Source: Micromonospora sp. CCTCC AA 2012012
GTDB lineage: Bacteria > Actinomycetota > Actinomycetes > Mycobacteriales > Micromonosporaceae
NCBI RefSeq assembly: GCF_040499845.1
Contig: NZ_CP159342.1
Span: 1,612,001-1,676,000 of the forward strand
Length of the DNA: 64,000 bases
Direction: 5' to 3'
Position numbers and translations under genes: made by a program. This document shows positions 26,692 through 34,993 of this stretch, one piece after another. How positions within the stretch are numbered: the stretch's first letter is position 1; every line of letters starts with the position of its first letter. Below the pieces are notes generated by a model. The model made no database searches. It was not told where the DNA came from and saw only the letters and a program-made list of their open reading frames with translations.

Positions 26692-27935
26692 GCCCGACCG
26701 ACGCCCGGGAGGCGGTCGTCCGGGCCCACCGTGCCGAGTGGGCCCGGGTGGTCGCCACCCTCACCCGGCGGTTCGGCGACCTCGACATCGCCGAGGAGGC
26801 GACGGCCGAGGCGTTCGCGACCGCGGTGCAGCGGTGGCCGGTCGACGGCGTACCGCCCAACCCGGGCGCCTGGCTGACCACCACCGCCCACCGCAAGGCC
26901 ATCGACCGGGTCCGCCGCGAGAGCAAGCGCGACGACAAGCAGCGGGAGGCCCAGCTGTTGTACGACGAGGACCCCGGCGAGCCGGTCGGCGCCATCGACG
27001 ACGAGCGGCTCCGGCTGATCTTCACCTGCTGCCACCCGGCGCTCGCGCCGGAGACCCGGGTGGCGCTGACGCTGCGCATGGTCGCCGGCCTCACCGTCGC
27101 CGAGATCGCCCGCGCCTTCCTGGTGCAGGGCACCACGATGGAACGACGGATCACCCGCGCGAAGGCGAAGATCACGGCGGCGCGCATCCCGTACCGGGTG
27201 CCGTCCGAGGAGGATCTCCCGGCGCGGGTGTCCGGCGTGCTCGCCGTGCTCTTCCTCGTCTTCAACGAGGGCTACCTGGCGAGCGGCCCGGACAGCGCCC
27301 CCGTACGGCACGACCTGACCGCCGAGGCGATCCGGCTCACCCGCCTGGTGCGTGCCCTCCTGCCCGACGACGGCGAGGTCGCCGGGCTGCTGGCGCTGAT
27401 GCTCCTCACCGAGGCCCGCCGCGCCGCCCGGGTCTCGGCCGACGGCGAACTGGTCACCCTCGCCGAGCAGGATCGCGCGGCCTGGGACGGGGCGCTGATC
27501 GCCGAGGGTCATCAGCTCGTGCGCGAGCGGCTGGCCACCGGGGTGGCCCCGGGTCGCTACCAGATCCTCGCCGCCATCAACGCCGTGCACACCTACGCCC
27601 GCGACGTCCGCGACACGGACTGGTCACAGGTCGTCGCCCTCTACGACCAGCTCGTCCGCGTCGACCCCTCGCCGATCGTCGCCCTCAACCGGGCCGTCGC
27701 GGTGGCCGAACTCGACGGCCCGCAGGTGGCCCTGGCGGCCGTCGACCGCCTCGGGGACGCGCTGGCCAACTACCACGCCTACCACGCGACCCGGGCCGAG
27801 CTGCTGCGCCGGCTGGGCCGCGGTGGCCCGTCCCGCACGGCGTACGACCGGGCCATCGAGCTGGCCGGCAACACCGCGCAGGTCGCCTACCTGACCCGCC
27901 GCCGCGACCAACTGGGACCGGCCTCCCCGCGGTGA
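26688..27935 (+). CDS. ECF42-group RNA polymerase sigma factor with C-terminal extension
   Basis: 415 aa from GTG 26688. Sigma-2 (about 10-80, with FGDLDIAEEATAEAFATAVQRWP) and sigma-4 (about 105-165, LRMVAGLTVAEIARAFLV) are followed by a ~230-residue helical, TPR-like C-terminal extension (FNEGYLASG, then YHATRAELLRRLGR). That extension and the DGPF neighbours define group ECF42, which has no classical anti-sigma factor. It should direct transcription from the two matching promoters at 26284 and 28014. Confidence 0.92.
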   Translation: MSPTDAREAVVRAHRAEWARVVATLTRRFGDLDIAEEATAEAFATAVQRWPVDGVPPNPGAWLTTTAHRKAIDRVRRESKRDDKQREAQLLYDEDPGEPVGAIDDERLRLIFTCCHPALAPETRVALTLRMVAGLTVAEIARAFLVQGTTMERRITRAKAKITAARIPYRVPSEEDLPARVSGVLAVLFLVFNEGYLASGPDSAPVRHDLTAEAIRLTRLVRALLPDDGEVAGLLALMLLTEARRAARVSADGELVTLAEQDRAAWDGALIAEGHQLVRERLATGVAPGRYQILAAINAVHTYARDVRDTDWSQVVALYDQLVRVDPSPIVALNRAVAVAELDGPQVALAAVDRLGDALANYHAYHATRAELLRRLGRGGPSRTAYDRAIELAGNTAQVAYLTRRRDQLGPASPR

Positions 27936-28013
27936 CGATCCCTGCCACGGTCGGGCCGACGCCCCGGGGGAACCGCGTGGCGCAGATCTGGTGCAAGGTT
28001 TGTCGGGCACCGT

Positions 28014-28040
28014 TGTCGGATCCGGGGCAGGTCGTTCGTG
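28014..28040 (+). promoter_or_regulatory. ECF42-type promoter candidate, copy 2
   Basis: TGTCGGATC and TTCGTG occur at the same 21-base offset as in copy 1 and are followed by GGCACAGGTGAG. The match extends over about 40 bases with small differences. It lies 51 bases before the second DGPF gene. Confidence 0.6.
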
Positions 28041-28090
28041 GCACAGGTGAGAGGCGGCGGACGACGCCGCCGGAACAGAGGAGTGGTGGC

Positions 28091-28456
28091 ATGCGGTACC
28101 TGATCTCGTTCAACGACGGCGCGATGGACCACATCCCGGCCGAGGACCTGCCCGAGGCGGGCAAGGCCGCGCACGCGGTGATCCAGGAGGCCGTGGACGC
28201 CGGCGTGTTCGTGGTCGCCGCGGGTCTCGAACGCCAGCGGGCGAGCGTCGTGGCCACGGACGGCCTGGTCACCGACGGCCCCTACCCGGAGACCAAGGAG
28301 GTCCTCGGCGGGTTCGTGGTCGTCGACGTGGCCTCGCGGGAGGAGGCGCTGGGGTGGGCGGCGAAGGTCGCCGCCGCCTGCCGCTGCGCGCAGGAGGTCC
28401 GGGAGCTCATGCCCGACCCGGAGGTGGAGGCGATGCTCCGCCGCGCCGGCAGGTGA
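28091..28456 (+). CDS. Second YCII/DGPF-domain protein
   Basis: 121 aa from ATG 28091, RBS AGGAG. MRYLISFNDGAM start, then TDGPYPETKEVLGGFVVVD, the DGPF-type core. It has its own copy of the presumed ECF42 promoter, so it is most likely a target of the sigma factor encoded just upstream and not part of a read-through operon. Biochemical role of the family is unknown. Confidence 0.88.
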   Translation: MRYLISFNDGAMDHIPAEDLPEAGKAAHAVIQEAVDAGVFVVAAGLERQRASVVATDGLVTDGPYPETKEVLGGFVVVDVASREEALGWAAKVAAACRCAQEVRELMPDPEVEAMLRRAGR

Positions 28457-28462
28457 CGGTGA

Positions 28463-28485
28463 CGCCCCGGTGACCTGTCGGGGCG
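28463..28485. terminator. Hairpin between convergent genes
   Basis: A 7-bp stem CGCCCCG/CGGGGCG with a 9-base loop lies between the DGPF gene and the convergent immunity-like gene. Confidence 0.45.
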
Positions 28486-28491
28486 CGACGC

Positions 28492-29007
28492 TCAGCAGTC
28501 GAACGCCGACCAGCAGATGTCGTTGCGCAACCGCTGGTCGTCGAGGACGAGGTCGCGGATGGCCTCGGGGAGCTGGTCACGCTGCCATCGGCACTCCAGT
28601 CTGCCCGCGGCGTCGCTCCCGCCGGCCGGCGCCGCGGCACGCGCCGCCTTGATCGCATAGGCGGCCGCGCCGAGTTCGTGCGCGGCGACGTGTGCCACGG
28701 CGCCGGCCTGGCCGGCGGCGTACGCGGCATGTCGTGCCGCCCCGCGCAGGTCCCGGGCCGCGCCCATCGCGTGGCCGCCGGCGGCGCGGGCCTGCATCAT
28801 GGTGACCTCGCCGCGCACCCAGGCCCGGGCGTGGGCGATCGCGTCACGGGGCCGCGGGTCGTCGGGCCGGACCGACTCGAACAGGTGCAGGACATGCTCG
28901 GCGCAGGACGCCGCCCAGAGCGCGAGCAGGTGATGGTGCGCGTCGGTGAGGGTGCCGCCGCGGCGGAGGGTGATGAAGCGCGGGTCCCGCGCCTTCGGGA
29001 GGATCAT
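28492..29007 (-). CDS. Putative immunity protein (Imm-5-like helical protein)
   Basis: 171 aa from ATG 29007 (upstream GTG/ATG codons lie in the XRE gene). All-helical and alanine/histidine-rich, with repeats of the type ARHAAYAAGQAGAVAHVA and ELGAAAYAIKAARAA, and ending DLVLDDQRLRNDICWSAFDC. This matches my memory of the actinobacterial 'putative immunity protein' family. No toxin gene is adjacent, so immunity function is tentative. It follows the XRE regulator by 50 bases and may share its promoter. Confidence 0.6.
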   Translation of the reverse strand: MILPKARDPRFITLRRGGTLTDAHHHLLALWAASCAEHVLHLFESVRPDDPRPRDAIAHARAWVRGEVTMMQARAAGGHAMGAARDLRGAARHAAYAAGQAGAVAHVAAHELGAAAYAIKAARAAAPAGGSDAAGRLECRWQRDQLPEAIRDLVLDDQRLRNDICWSAFDC

Positions 29008-29057
29008 GCCGGTGCTCCTCAGGGGAGGGCGGCCTCGGCCGTCGACGCGGTCGGCCG

Positions 29058-29324
29058 TCAGGACGCCTGGGGGACGGGCATGTCGGCCAGCCAGACCTCG
29101 GCCAGGTCGTCGAGGGGGAGGTCGAGGGCCTGGCTGAGGCGCACGACGGTGCCGAAGGCCGGCGCCGGCAGGCGGCCGGCTTCGATCTTGCGGAGGGTCT
29201 CGGGGGAGATGCCGGCCGCCAGGGCCACCTGGACGAGGCTGCGGCCGGCCCGGGCGGCCCGCAGGGCGGCTCCGAGGCGCTGGCCCGCGGCGATCTGTTC
29301 GGCGGTGAGCGGTTGGCGAACCAT
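29058..29324 (-). CDS. XRE-family HTH regulator
   Basis: 88 aa from ATG 29324. A single Cro/CI-type HTH spans about residues 12-70 (LGAALRAARAGRSLVQVALAAGISPETLRKIEAG). Divergent from the methionine aminopeptidase gene; the AT-rich palindrome between them is its probable operator. Likely autoregulatory and controlling the aminopeptidase. Confidence 0.85.
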   Translation of the reverse strand: MVRQPLTAEQIAAGQRLGAALRAARAGRSLVQVALAAGISPETLRKIEAGRLPAPAFGTVVRLSQALDLPLDDLAEVWLADMPVPQAS

Positions 29325-29361
29325 GGGGGCAGGATATCCCTTCGGGGGCGGCCGGATCCGG

Positions 29362-29381
29362 TGTGGTATAAAAATACCGCA
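29362..29381. promoter_or_regulatory. AT-rich palindrome, XRE operator candidate overlapping a promoter
   Basis: TGTGGTAT-AAAA-ATACCGCA: 7 of 8 arm pairs match around an AAAA centre. It is the most AT-rich spot in the neighbourhood and contains TATAAA-like -10 sequence on both strands. It sits between the XRE and methionine aminopeptidase starts. Confidence 0.6.
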
Positions 29382-29399
29382 TCGGAGAGGGAGGCTGTC

Positions 29400-30167
29400 G
29401 TGATCGAGCTCAAGTCCGCCGAGGAGATCGGCCGGATGGCGGTGGCCGGCCAGTTCGTCGGCGAGCTGCTCGACGAGTTGAGCGGCGTCGCCGCCGTCGG
29501 CGTCAACCTGATGGACATCGAGCACCACGCCCGCCGCCGGATCGCCGAACGCGGCGCCGAGTCCTGCTACTGGGACTACGCCCCGTCGTTCGGCCGCGGC
29601 CCGTTCCGCAACGTGCTGTGCCTGTCGGTCAACGACGCGGTGCTGCACGGCCTGCCGCACGACTACGTCCTGCGCGACGGTGACCTGCTCAGCATCGACA
29701 TGGCGGTCGGCATCGACGGCTGGGTCGCCGACTCGGCGCTCTCCTTCGTCGTCGGCACCCCCGACCCGGCGGACCTGACGCTGATCGAGGCCACCGAGGT
29801 CGCCCTCGCCGCCGGCATCGCCGCCGCCCAGCCCGGCGGCCGTCTCGGCGACATCTCCGCCGCGATCGGCGCGGTGGCCCACTCCTACGGCTACGGCGTC
29901 AACGCCGAGTTCGGCGGCCACGGCATCGGCCGCACCATGCACGAGGCCCCGCACGTGGCCAACGACGGTCGCCCCCGTCGTGGCCTGAAACTCACCCCCG
30001 GTCTCACCATCGCCATCGAGCCCTGGTTCTGCCGCTCCACCGACAAGATCAAGGTCGACGACGACGGCTGGACGATCCGCTCCGCCGACGGTTCCCGCAC
30101 CGCCCACTCGGAACACACCGTCGCCATCACGGAATCCGGGCCCGAGGTGCTGACCCGCCGGGGGTGA
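29400..30167 (+). CDS. map: Methionine aminopeptidase, type I
   Basis: 255 aa from GTG 29400 with RBS GAGAGGGAGG. Metal ligands are in order: SIDMAVGIDGWVADSAL (two Asp), GHGIGRTMHEAPH (His), IAIEPW (Glu) and the final Glu in SEHTVAITE. It removes N-terminal Met from nascent proteins. It is likely a second, regulated copy, since it is paired with its own XRE repressor and not with ribosomal or secY genes. Confidence 0.88.
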   Translation: MIELKSAEEIGRMAVAGQFVGELLDELSGVAAVGVNLMDIEHHARRRIAERGAESCYWDYAPSFGRGPFRNVLCLSVNDAVLHGLPHDYVLRDGDLLSIDMAVGIDGWVADSALSFVVGTPDPADLTLIEATEVALAAGIAAAQPGGRLGDISAAIGAVAHSYGYGVNAEFGGHGIGRTMHEAPHVANDGRPRRGLKLTPGLTIAIEPWFCRSTDKIKVDDDGWTIRSADGSRTAHSEHTVAITESGPEVLTRRG

Positions 30168-30181
30168 CCGGCGGCGGCCGG

Positions 30182-32770
30182 TCAGGGCAGGATCTCGACG
30201 TACCCGTCCGTGCCGTGCACGCGGATCCGCTGTCCGTCGCGGATCAGCCGGGTCGCGTTCGCCACGCCGACGACGGCCGGCAGGCCGTACTCCCGGGCCA
30301 CCACGGCCCCGTGGGTCATCAGGCCGCCCACCTCCGTCACCAGCCCGTCGATCGCCACGAACAGGGGTGACCAGCTCGGGTCGGTGAAGGCGGTGACGAG
30401 GATGTCGCCGGGGGCCAGCTCGGCCTCGGCCACGTCCCGGATGACACGGGCCCGCCCTTCGACGAGCCCGGCGGAGACCGGCAGGCCGACCAGCGCGCCG
30501 GCCGGCACGCCGCCCCGCCGGTACGCGCCCGCGAGGCCCTCGCCGTCGGAGGTGAGCACCCGGGGCGGGGTGAGCGCCTGGTACGACCGGAACTCGGCCT
30601 TCCGTCGGTGGATGAGCTGGTCGTCCACCCGGTCGGTGCGGACGACCTCGTGCAACTCCGGGAAGGTGAGGAAGAAGATGTCCTCCTCCTCGCGCAGCAC
30701 GCCGGTCCGCACGAGGCGGGCCGCCTCCTCCAGCAGCGCCTGCTTGTAGACGAGGTAGCGGCTGACGATCGCGTACTTGGGATACTCCCGGTAGCCGATG
30801 AAGGTGCGGACCCGGTCGATCATCCGCTTCGTCTCCTCGGCCTTCCGCGCCCCGTCCGGCAGGGTCCGCAGCCGCTCCAGCACCTCCCGCTCCTTCTGCT
30901 CCGCCGCCTGCCGCCCCTGCGCGAAGCGCCGCTCGCGGGCGCCCGGCGCGAAGTTCCGGACGTTGTCGAGGATCAGCGGTACGAGCGCGCTGGGGCGTTC
31001 GCTCCACCGTGGCCTGGTGATGTCGATCTCGCCGACGCAGCGCATGCCGTACGCGTCGAGGTAGGCCCGGATGGCGTCGCGCGCCGCCGGTCCGCCCGGG
31101 AGGTCGGCCAGCTCGTCCAGGAAGCCCTCGTCCCGGACCTGTTTGAGGAACGCCACCACCTCCGGGTACGGGCGGATGACGTCGGCGACGTCCAGCAGTG
31201 CCAGTCCCATCTCCGAGGTGACGTTGCCGGGCGCGGACAAGGTGAGCGTGTCAGCCACGTTCCGCTCACCCAGCCACGCCGCCAGGTGCTCGTTGAGCCA
31301 CCAGGAGGCGTCCATTCCCGCCATGATCGCCTGGATGCTCAGCGGCTCGCTGAGGAGCCGTTTGTGCTCCTCGAAGGCGGCCAGGAGGAAGTCGAACCGC
31401 GCCGGCCCGGCGGTCGTCCGGATGTCCCGCCGCAGGGTGGCCAGGGCCGCCTGGCTGCAAGCGACGAGTTCGGTGACGATGGCCGGATCGGTGTCGATCG
31501 GGGCGGGCGCTCCGCCGGGAAGTGGCGCCGCCGAGGGCTGTTCGGGCAGCGCCGGAATGAAGTCGCCCCGGTCGATGAGGGTCTCCAGCGCGTCCCGGAT
31601 CAGCGGGTCGCCCCTGCCCATGATCTCCAGGAGACCGGCACGGCTCGACGGTGACCCCAGACGCCGGGTGACATCGACGAAGAGTCTTCCGCCGGCGCCG
31701 TGCATCGGCGCGAGGGCGGTCAGCTGCCACATGGAGAGCCCGAGTGGCCGCATCGGGTCCGTCATCATCTGCTGGTGCCCGACGGAGACGTAGACGTGGT
31801 TGGCGTCGTCGCCGCTCTCGGGGACGGGGAAGAGCGTGGTGATCGGCCGGCTCTGGACGATGTGGAAGCCGTCGTCGGCCAGGCACCATTCGATGTCCTG
31901 GGGGTGGCCGACATGGGCCTCGATCCGCCGGCCCAGCCGCACCAGCCGCAGCACCTGGTCGTCCGTCAGCGCCGGCTGCTCCTGCCGCGCCGGGTCGATC
32001 GCCTCCTCGGTCGTCCCGCCGGTCGGCACGGCGCGGACGGCGAGCCGCTTGGCGGCGATGGTCCGGTCGACGACCGCACCGTCCCGGACGGTCCAGGAGT
32101 CCGGGTTGACCAGCCCGGAGACCAGCGCCTCGCCGAGGCCGAAGCTGGCCTCCACGACGGCCGCCTTCCGGTTGCCGCTGACCGGGTCGGCCGTGAACAG
32201 GACGCCCGCCACCTGCGGCACCACCATCTCCTGGACGACGACGGCCATCTGCACCGATCGGTGGTCGATGCCGTGGCGCTGACGGTAGGTCACCGCCCGT
32301 TCGGTGAAGAGCGAGGCCCAGCACCGGCGGACGTGCTCCAGGATCGCCGTCGGCCCCGTGACGTTGAGATAGGTGTCCTGCTGGCCCGCGAAGGAGGCCG
32401 AGGGCAGGTCCTCCGCCGTCGCGCTGGACCGGACGGCGTACGCGGCGTACCGGGTGAGCGCCCCGGTGATCGCCACCGCCACCTCGTCCGGGAGGACCGT
32501 CCCTTCGATGATCCGGCGGAGCTCCGCGCTGAGCGTGCGGATCGACGGCCGGTCGTCGGGGTCCAGGTGGGACAACTCGTCGAGCCGGTCGCCGATCGAC
32601 GGCGCCTCGGCCATGATCCGCCGGAAGGCGGCCGTCGTCACGCAGAAGCCGGCCGGCACGCGTACGCCGTCGATCCGCGACAGCACGCCGAGGTGCGCGC
32701 CCTTGCCGCCGACGATTCCGATCTGCGTCTCGTCGACCTCGTCGAGACCCGACACGTACCGCTCATGCAC
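30182..32770 (-). CDS. rph: Rifampin phosphotransferase
   Basis: 862 aa, close to the ~865 of the family. The ATP-grasp domain covers about residues 1-320 (GIVGGKGAHLGVLS, YAVRSSATAEDLPSASFAGQ). The rifamycin-binding domain is central, and the phosphohistidine swivel domain is at the end, with the catalytic His in EVGGLMTHGAVVAREYGLPA. The enzyme inactivates rifamycins by phosphorylating the ansa chain at the expense of ATP. Related PEP synthases lack this layout of order and length. The upstream RAE-like element supports the assignment. Confidence 0.88.
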   Translation of the reverse strand: MHERYVSGLDEVDETQIGIVGGKGAHLGVLSRIDGVRVPAGFCVTTAAFRRIMAEAPSIGDRLDELSHLDPDDRPSIRTLSAELRRIIEGTVLPDEVAVAITGALTRYAAYAVRSSATAEDLPSASFAGQQDTYLNVTGPTAILEHVRRCWASLFTERAVTYRQRHGIDHRSVQMAVVVQEMVVPQVAGVLFTADPVSGNRKAAVVEASFGLGEALVSGLVNPDSWTVRDGAVVDRTIAAKRLAVRAVPTGGTTEEAIDPARQEQPALTDDQVLRLVRLGRRIEAHVGHPQDIEWCLADDGFHIVQSRPITTLFPVPESGDDANHVYVSVGHQQMMTDPMRPLGLSMWQLTALAPMHGAGGRLFVDVTRRLGSPSSRAGLLEIMGRGDPLIRDALETLIDRGDFIPALPEQPSAAPLPGGAPAPIDTDPAIVTELVACSQAALATLRRDIRTTAGPARFDFLLAAFEEHKRLLSEPLSIQAIMAGMDASWWLNEHLAAWLGERNVADTLTLSAPGNVTSEMGLALLDVADVIRPYPEVVAFLKQVRDEGFLDELADLPGGPAARDAIRAYLDAYGMRCVGEIDITRPRWSERPSALVPLILDNVRNFAPGARERRFAQGRQAAEQKEREVLERLRTLPDGARKAEETKRMIDRVRTFIGYREYPKYAIVSRYLVYKQALLEEAARLVRTGVLREEEDIFFLTFPELHEVVRTDRVDDQLIHRRKAEFRSYQALTPPRVLTSDGEGLAGAYRRGGVPAGALVGLPVSAGLVEGRARVIRDVAEAELAPGDILVTAFTDPSWSPLFVAIDGLVTEVGGLMTHGAVVAREYGLPAVVGVANATRLIRDGQRIRVHGTDGYVEILP

Positions 32771-32825
32771 CGTCGTCCCCGTTCGCTCGTTCGCAGGTCA
32801 GGCGGACGATTCTGCGGCAGGACGG

Positions 32826-32844
32826 GGGTCTTGCGGCAAGCCCC
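32826..32844 (-). promoter_or_regulatory. RAE-like (rifamycin-associated element) inverted repeat
   Basis: A 19-bp site GGGT-CTTGC-G-GCAAG-CCCC matches the known RAE consensus (GGGGCTTGCGGCAAGGCCC, from memory) at 17 positions. It lies 56 bases upstream of the rph start. A possible -10 (TATATC on the minus strand, 32857-32852) is just upstream. RAE sites are found before rifamycin-inactivating and helR genes and mediate rifamycin-induced expression. Confidence 0.75.
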
Positions 32845-32970
32845 CCGGTGCGATATACGTTGAAGTGGGACGAGTTACCTGAGTCGCTGTTCGCTCCGGC
32901 CGACAGCGACGTTTTTCTTCTATCGGCAGGACCCGGGCTCCTGGTCCCGTCAGCGCGGGCGCTGCCCGGT

Positions 32971-33285
32971 TCAGGTGAGCCCGTAGAGCCGGTTGAGGTC
33001 GAGCAGGTGGTGGCCGAGGACCGAGCCGGCACGCAGGTCCAGCACGAGGACCAGGAACACGTTGGGCGTCTCGCATTCGACCAGGACGTGTTGGTGCACG
33101 CCGTCCGGCATCTGCCAGACGTAGGGGACCCGGCCCTCGGAGAAGTCGTGCCCGTCGAGGTCGTCCTCCGGGACGGAGTCGACATAGGGCCAGAAGTCGA
33201 AGGGCGGCTCCTGGTCCGTACCCACCCTGACGGGGTCGGGGCCCATCGTCGCCTTGTACTCGTCCTCGGTCAGCAGCGGTGCCAC
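32971..33285 (-). CDS. Conserved hypothetical protein
   Basis: 104 aa from GTG 33285 (MAPLLTEDEYKATMGPDPVRV). Family not recognised. Soluble, acidic, with aromatic blocks PPFDFWPYVDSVPEDDL and VPYVWQMPDGVHQHVLVE. It ends LDLNRLYGLT, a tail shared by many small actinomycete hypotheticals. It lies upstream of rph in the same direction with ~200 bases between them, including the RAE, so it is probably a separate unit. Confidence 0.6.
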   Translation of the reverse strand: MAPLLTEDEYKATMGPDPVRVGTDQEPPFDFWPYVDSVPEDDLDGHDFSEGRVPYVWQMPDGVHQHVLVECETPNVFLVLVLDLRAGSVLGHHLLDLNRLYGLT

Positions 33286-33331
33286 CCGGCCAGGATGCCT
33301 GATCGCTCCGGCCGATCGTCGCCACCGGCCC

Positions 33332-33380
33332 GGCTCGTGGTGACGTCGATCCTCCGGAGGATCTGACGCCACCACGGGCC
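33332..33380 (-). terminator. Long imperfect hairpin terminator
   Basis: A ~23-bp stem with one bulge and one mismatch is centred on the perfect palindrome GATCCTCCGGAGGATC (33348-33363). It starts 8 bases past the FG-GAP protein stop codon. Confidence 0.65.
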
Positions 33381-33387
33381 GGTCACG

Positions 33388-34323
33388 TTACGCGGTGGTG
33401 TAGACGGAGTTGTTGCTGACGGGGATGTCGTGGCAGCCGCCGTAGCGGTAGCTGGAGACGATGCTTCCGCTCAGCCGGACGTTGTACATCTGCCAGGTGG
33501 AGCCGTTGGTGCAGTCCTGGCGGTAGAGGACGAGGTCGGTGTAGCCGTCGCCGTTGACGTCGCCGGTGGTGGGGATGTCGTTGCAGCCGCCGAATCGGAG
33601 GTCGGTGCGGATGGTGCCGCCCAGGCGGACGTTGTACATGTTCCACACCGAGCCGTTGGTGCAGTCCTGCCGGTAGAGGACCAGGTCGCTGTAGCCGTCG
33701 CCGTTGACGTCGCCGGTGGTGGGGATGTCGTTGCAGCCGCCGAATCGGAGGTCGGTGCGGATGGTGCCGCCCAGGCGGACGTTGTACATGTTCCACACCG
33801 AGCCGTTGGTGCAGTCCTGCCGGTAGAGGACGAGGTCGCTGTAGCCGTCACCGTTGACGTCGCCGGTCGTCGGGATGTCCTTGCACCCGCCGAACCGCAG
33901 ATCCGTGCGGATCGTGCCGCCGGCGCGGACGTTGTACATGTTCCACACGGACCCGTTGGTGCAGTCCTGTCGGTAGAGGACCAGGTCGGTGTAGCCGTCG
34001 CCGTTGACGTCGCCGGTGGTGGGGATGTCCTTGCAGCCGCCCCAGCGCAGGCCGCCCTCGATCTGGGTGCCGGTGGCGCCGCTCTTGATCCACCAGGTGG
34101 AGCCGTTGGTGCAGTCACGGCGGTAGAGGGCCATGTCGGCGGTGCCGTCGCCGTCGAAGTCACCGGTCAGCGGGATGTCGTTGGCCCCACCCCACCGGTG
34201 GTCGTTCCACAGGTCGGCCTTCGCGGTCCAGGATCGTACGTCCCACACCGACCCGTTCACCGGGTCCGGCCGGTACAGCGCCAGATCGCTGGAGCCGTCG
34301 GCGTCGAAGTCCCCGACGACCCG
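33388..34323. repeat. 936-bp direct repeat, copy 1 (FG-GAP tail DNA)
   Basis: Colinear with 34994-35929 at a constant offset of 1606 bases, with only scattered substitutions. Within it, 150-bp units (50 codons) are repeated almost identically. The two levels of repetition make recombination or gene conversion likely. Confidence 0.85.
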
Positions 34324-34896
34324 CCCGGCCCAGGCCGCTTCCGCGATCCGGGCACCGTCGGCCGCCTCGTCGCCGTACCGGGTCGGGTAGGCAGAATTCT
34401 GGACCGTCTGGCACACCACGCCGATGTCAGCGGTCATCCAACTGTTGTTCGGATACTTGCTCAGCATCGCGCTGAGGAACGAATTGGTGGAGTGGACCGG
34501 ATCGAGGATCTCGCTCGCGGTGCCCCAACCCTGGCTGGGGCGTTGCTGGTAGAGGCCCAGGCTGTCCTGGTCGCCGTAGTTCAGGTTCTGGATGCCGGTC
34601 TCGACGATCGCGGTGGTGATGGCGATGGTCGCCGCGCGAACCGGCAGGCCGCGGGACTTGACCGTCTGCACGATGACGCGGACGCAGGCGGCCCGGCTGG
34701 CCGTGAAGTAGCCCGCCAGCTTGCCGGTGAGGGTGGGATTGACCTGCGCGGCGAAGGTGGCGTCGCCGCTGGTGGGGGCGGCGGTGGTGCAGTCGGGTAC
34801 GACTGCGGCACTGGCGGCGTGGGGGAGCACCAGAACGGCGCTGAGGGTGACCACCGCCGCCAGGACTGGCAGCAGGGCGCGACGGAAGGATGTCAT
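33388..34896 (-). CDS. Secreted lysozyme/transglycosylase-like protein with six FG-GAP repeats
   Basis: 502 aa from ATG 34896 (RBS GAGGAG; the TTG one codon earlier is too close). Signal peptide about 1-30. The N-terminal domain (about 35-185) has ITTAIVETGIQNLNYGD and SLGLYQQRPSQGWG, found in actinobacterial lytic-transglycosylase-like proteins. Then six ~50-residue FG-GAP/VCBS repeats carry calcium-loop motifs of the form GDVNGDGYTDLVLYR. Probably an exported cell-wall or surface-binding protein. The tail is almost identical to that of the upstream neighbour at 34994-36535. Confidence 0.8.
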   Translation of the reverse strand: MTSFRRALLPVLAAVVTLSAVLVLPHAASAAVVPDCTTAAPTSGDATFAAQVNPTLTGKLAGYFTASRAACVRVIVQTVKSRGLPVRAATIAITTAIVETGIQNLNYGDQDSLGLYQQRPSQGWGTASEILDPVHSTNSFLSAMLSKYPNNSWMTADIGVVCQTVQNSAYPTRYGDEAADGARIAEAAWAGRVVGDFDADGSSDLALYRPDPVNGSVWDVRSWTAKADLWNDHRWGGANDIPLTGDFDGDGTADMALYRRDCTNGSTWWIKSGATGTQIEGGLRWGGCKDIPTTGDVNGDGYTDLVLYRQDCTNGSVWNMYNVRAGGTIRTDLRFGGCKDIPTTGDVNGDGYSDLVLYRQDCTNGSVWNMYNVRLGGTIRTDLRFGGCNDIPTTGDVNGDGYSDLVLYRQDCTNGSVWNMYNVRLGGTIRTDLRFGGCNDIPTTGDVNGDGYTDLVLYRQDCTNGSTWQMYNVRLSGSIVSSYRYGGCHDIPVSNNSVYTTA

Positions 34897-34948
34897 CAAG
34901 AACTCCTCGGATGGACTGGCTGAGGCGACCGCTGCGAACCGGGGGTGA

Positions 34949-34987
34949 CACCGGTGAGCCGCCCGGCGAACGGACGGCTCACCGGTG
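34949..34987 (-). terminator. Hairpin terminator between the two FG-GAP genes
   Basis: A perfect 13-bp stem (CACCGGTGAGCCG and its complement) with a 13-base loop lies directly after the stop of the upstream FG-GAP gene. Confidence 0.7.
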
Positions 34988-34993
34988 CCGGTC

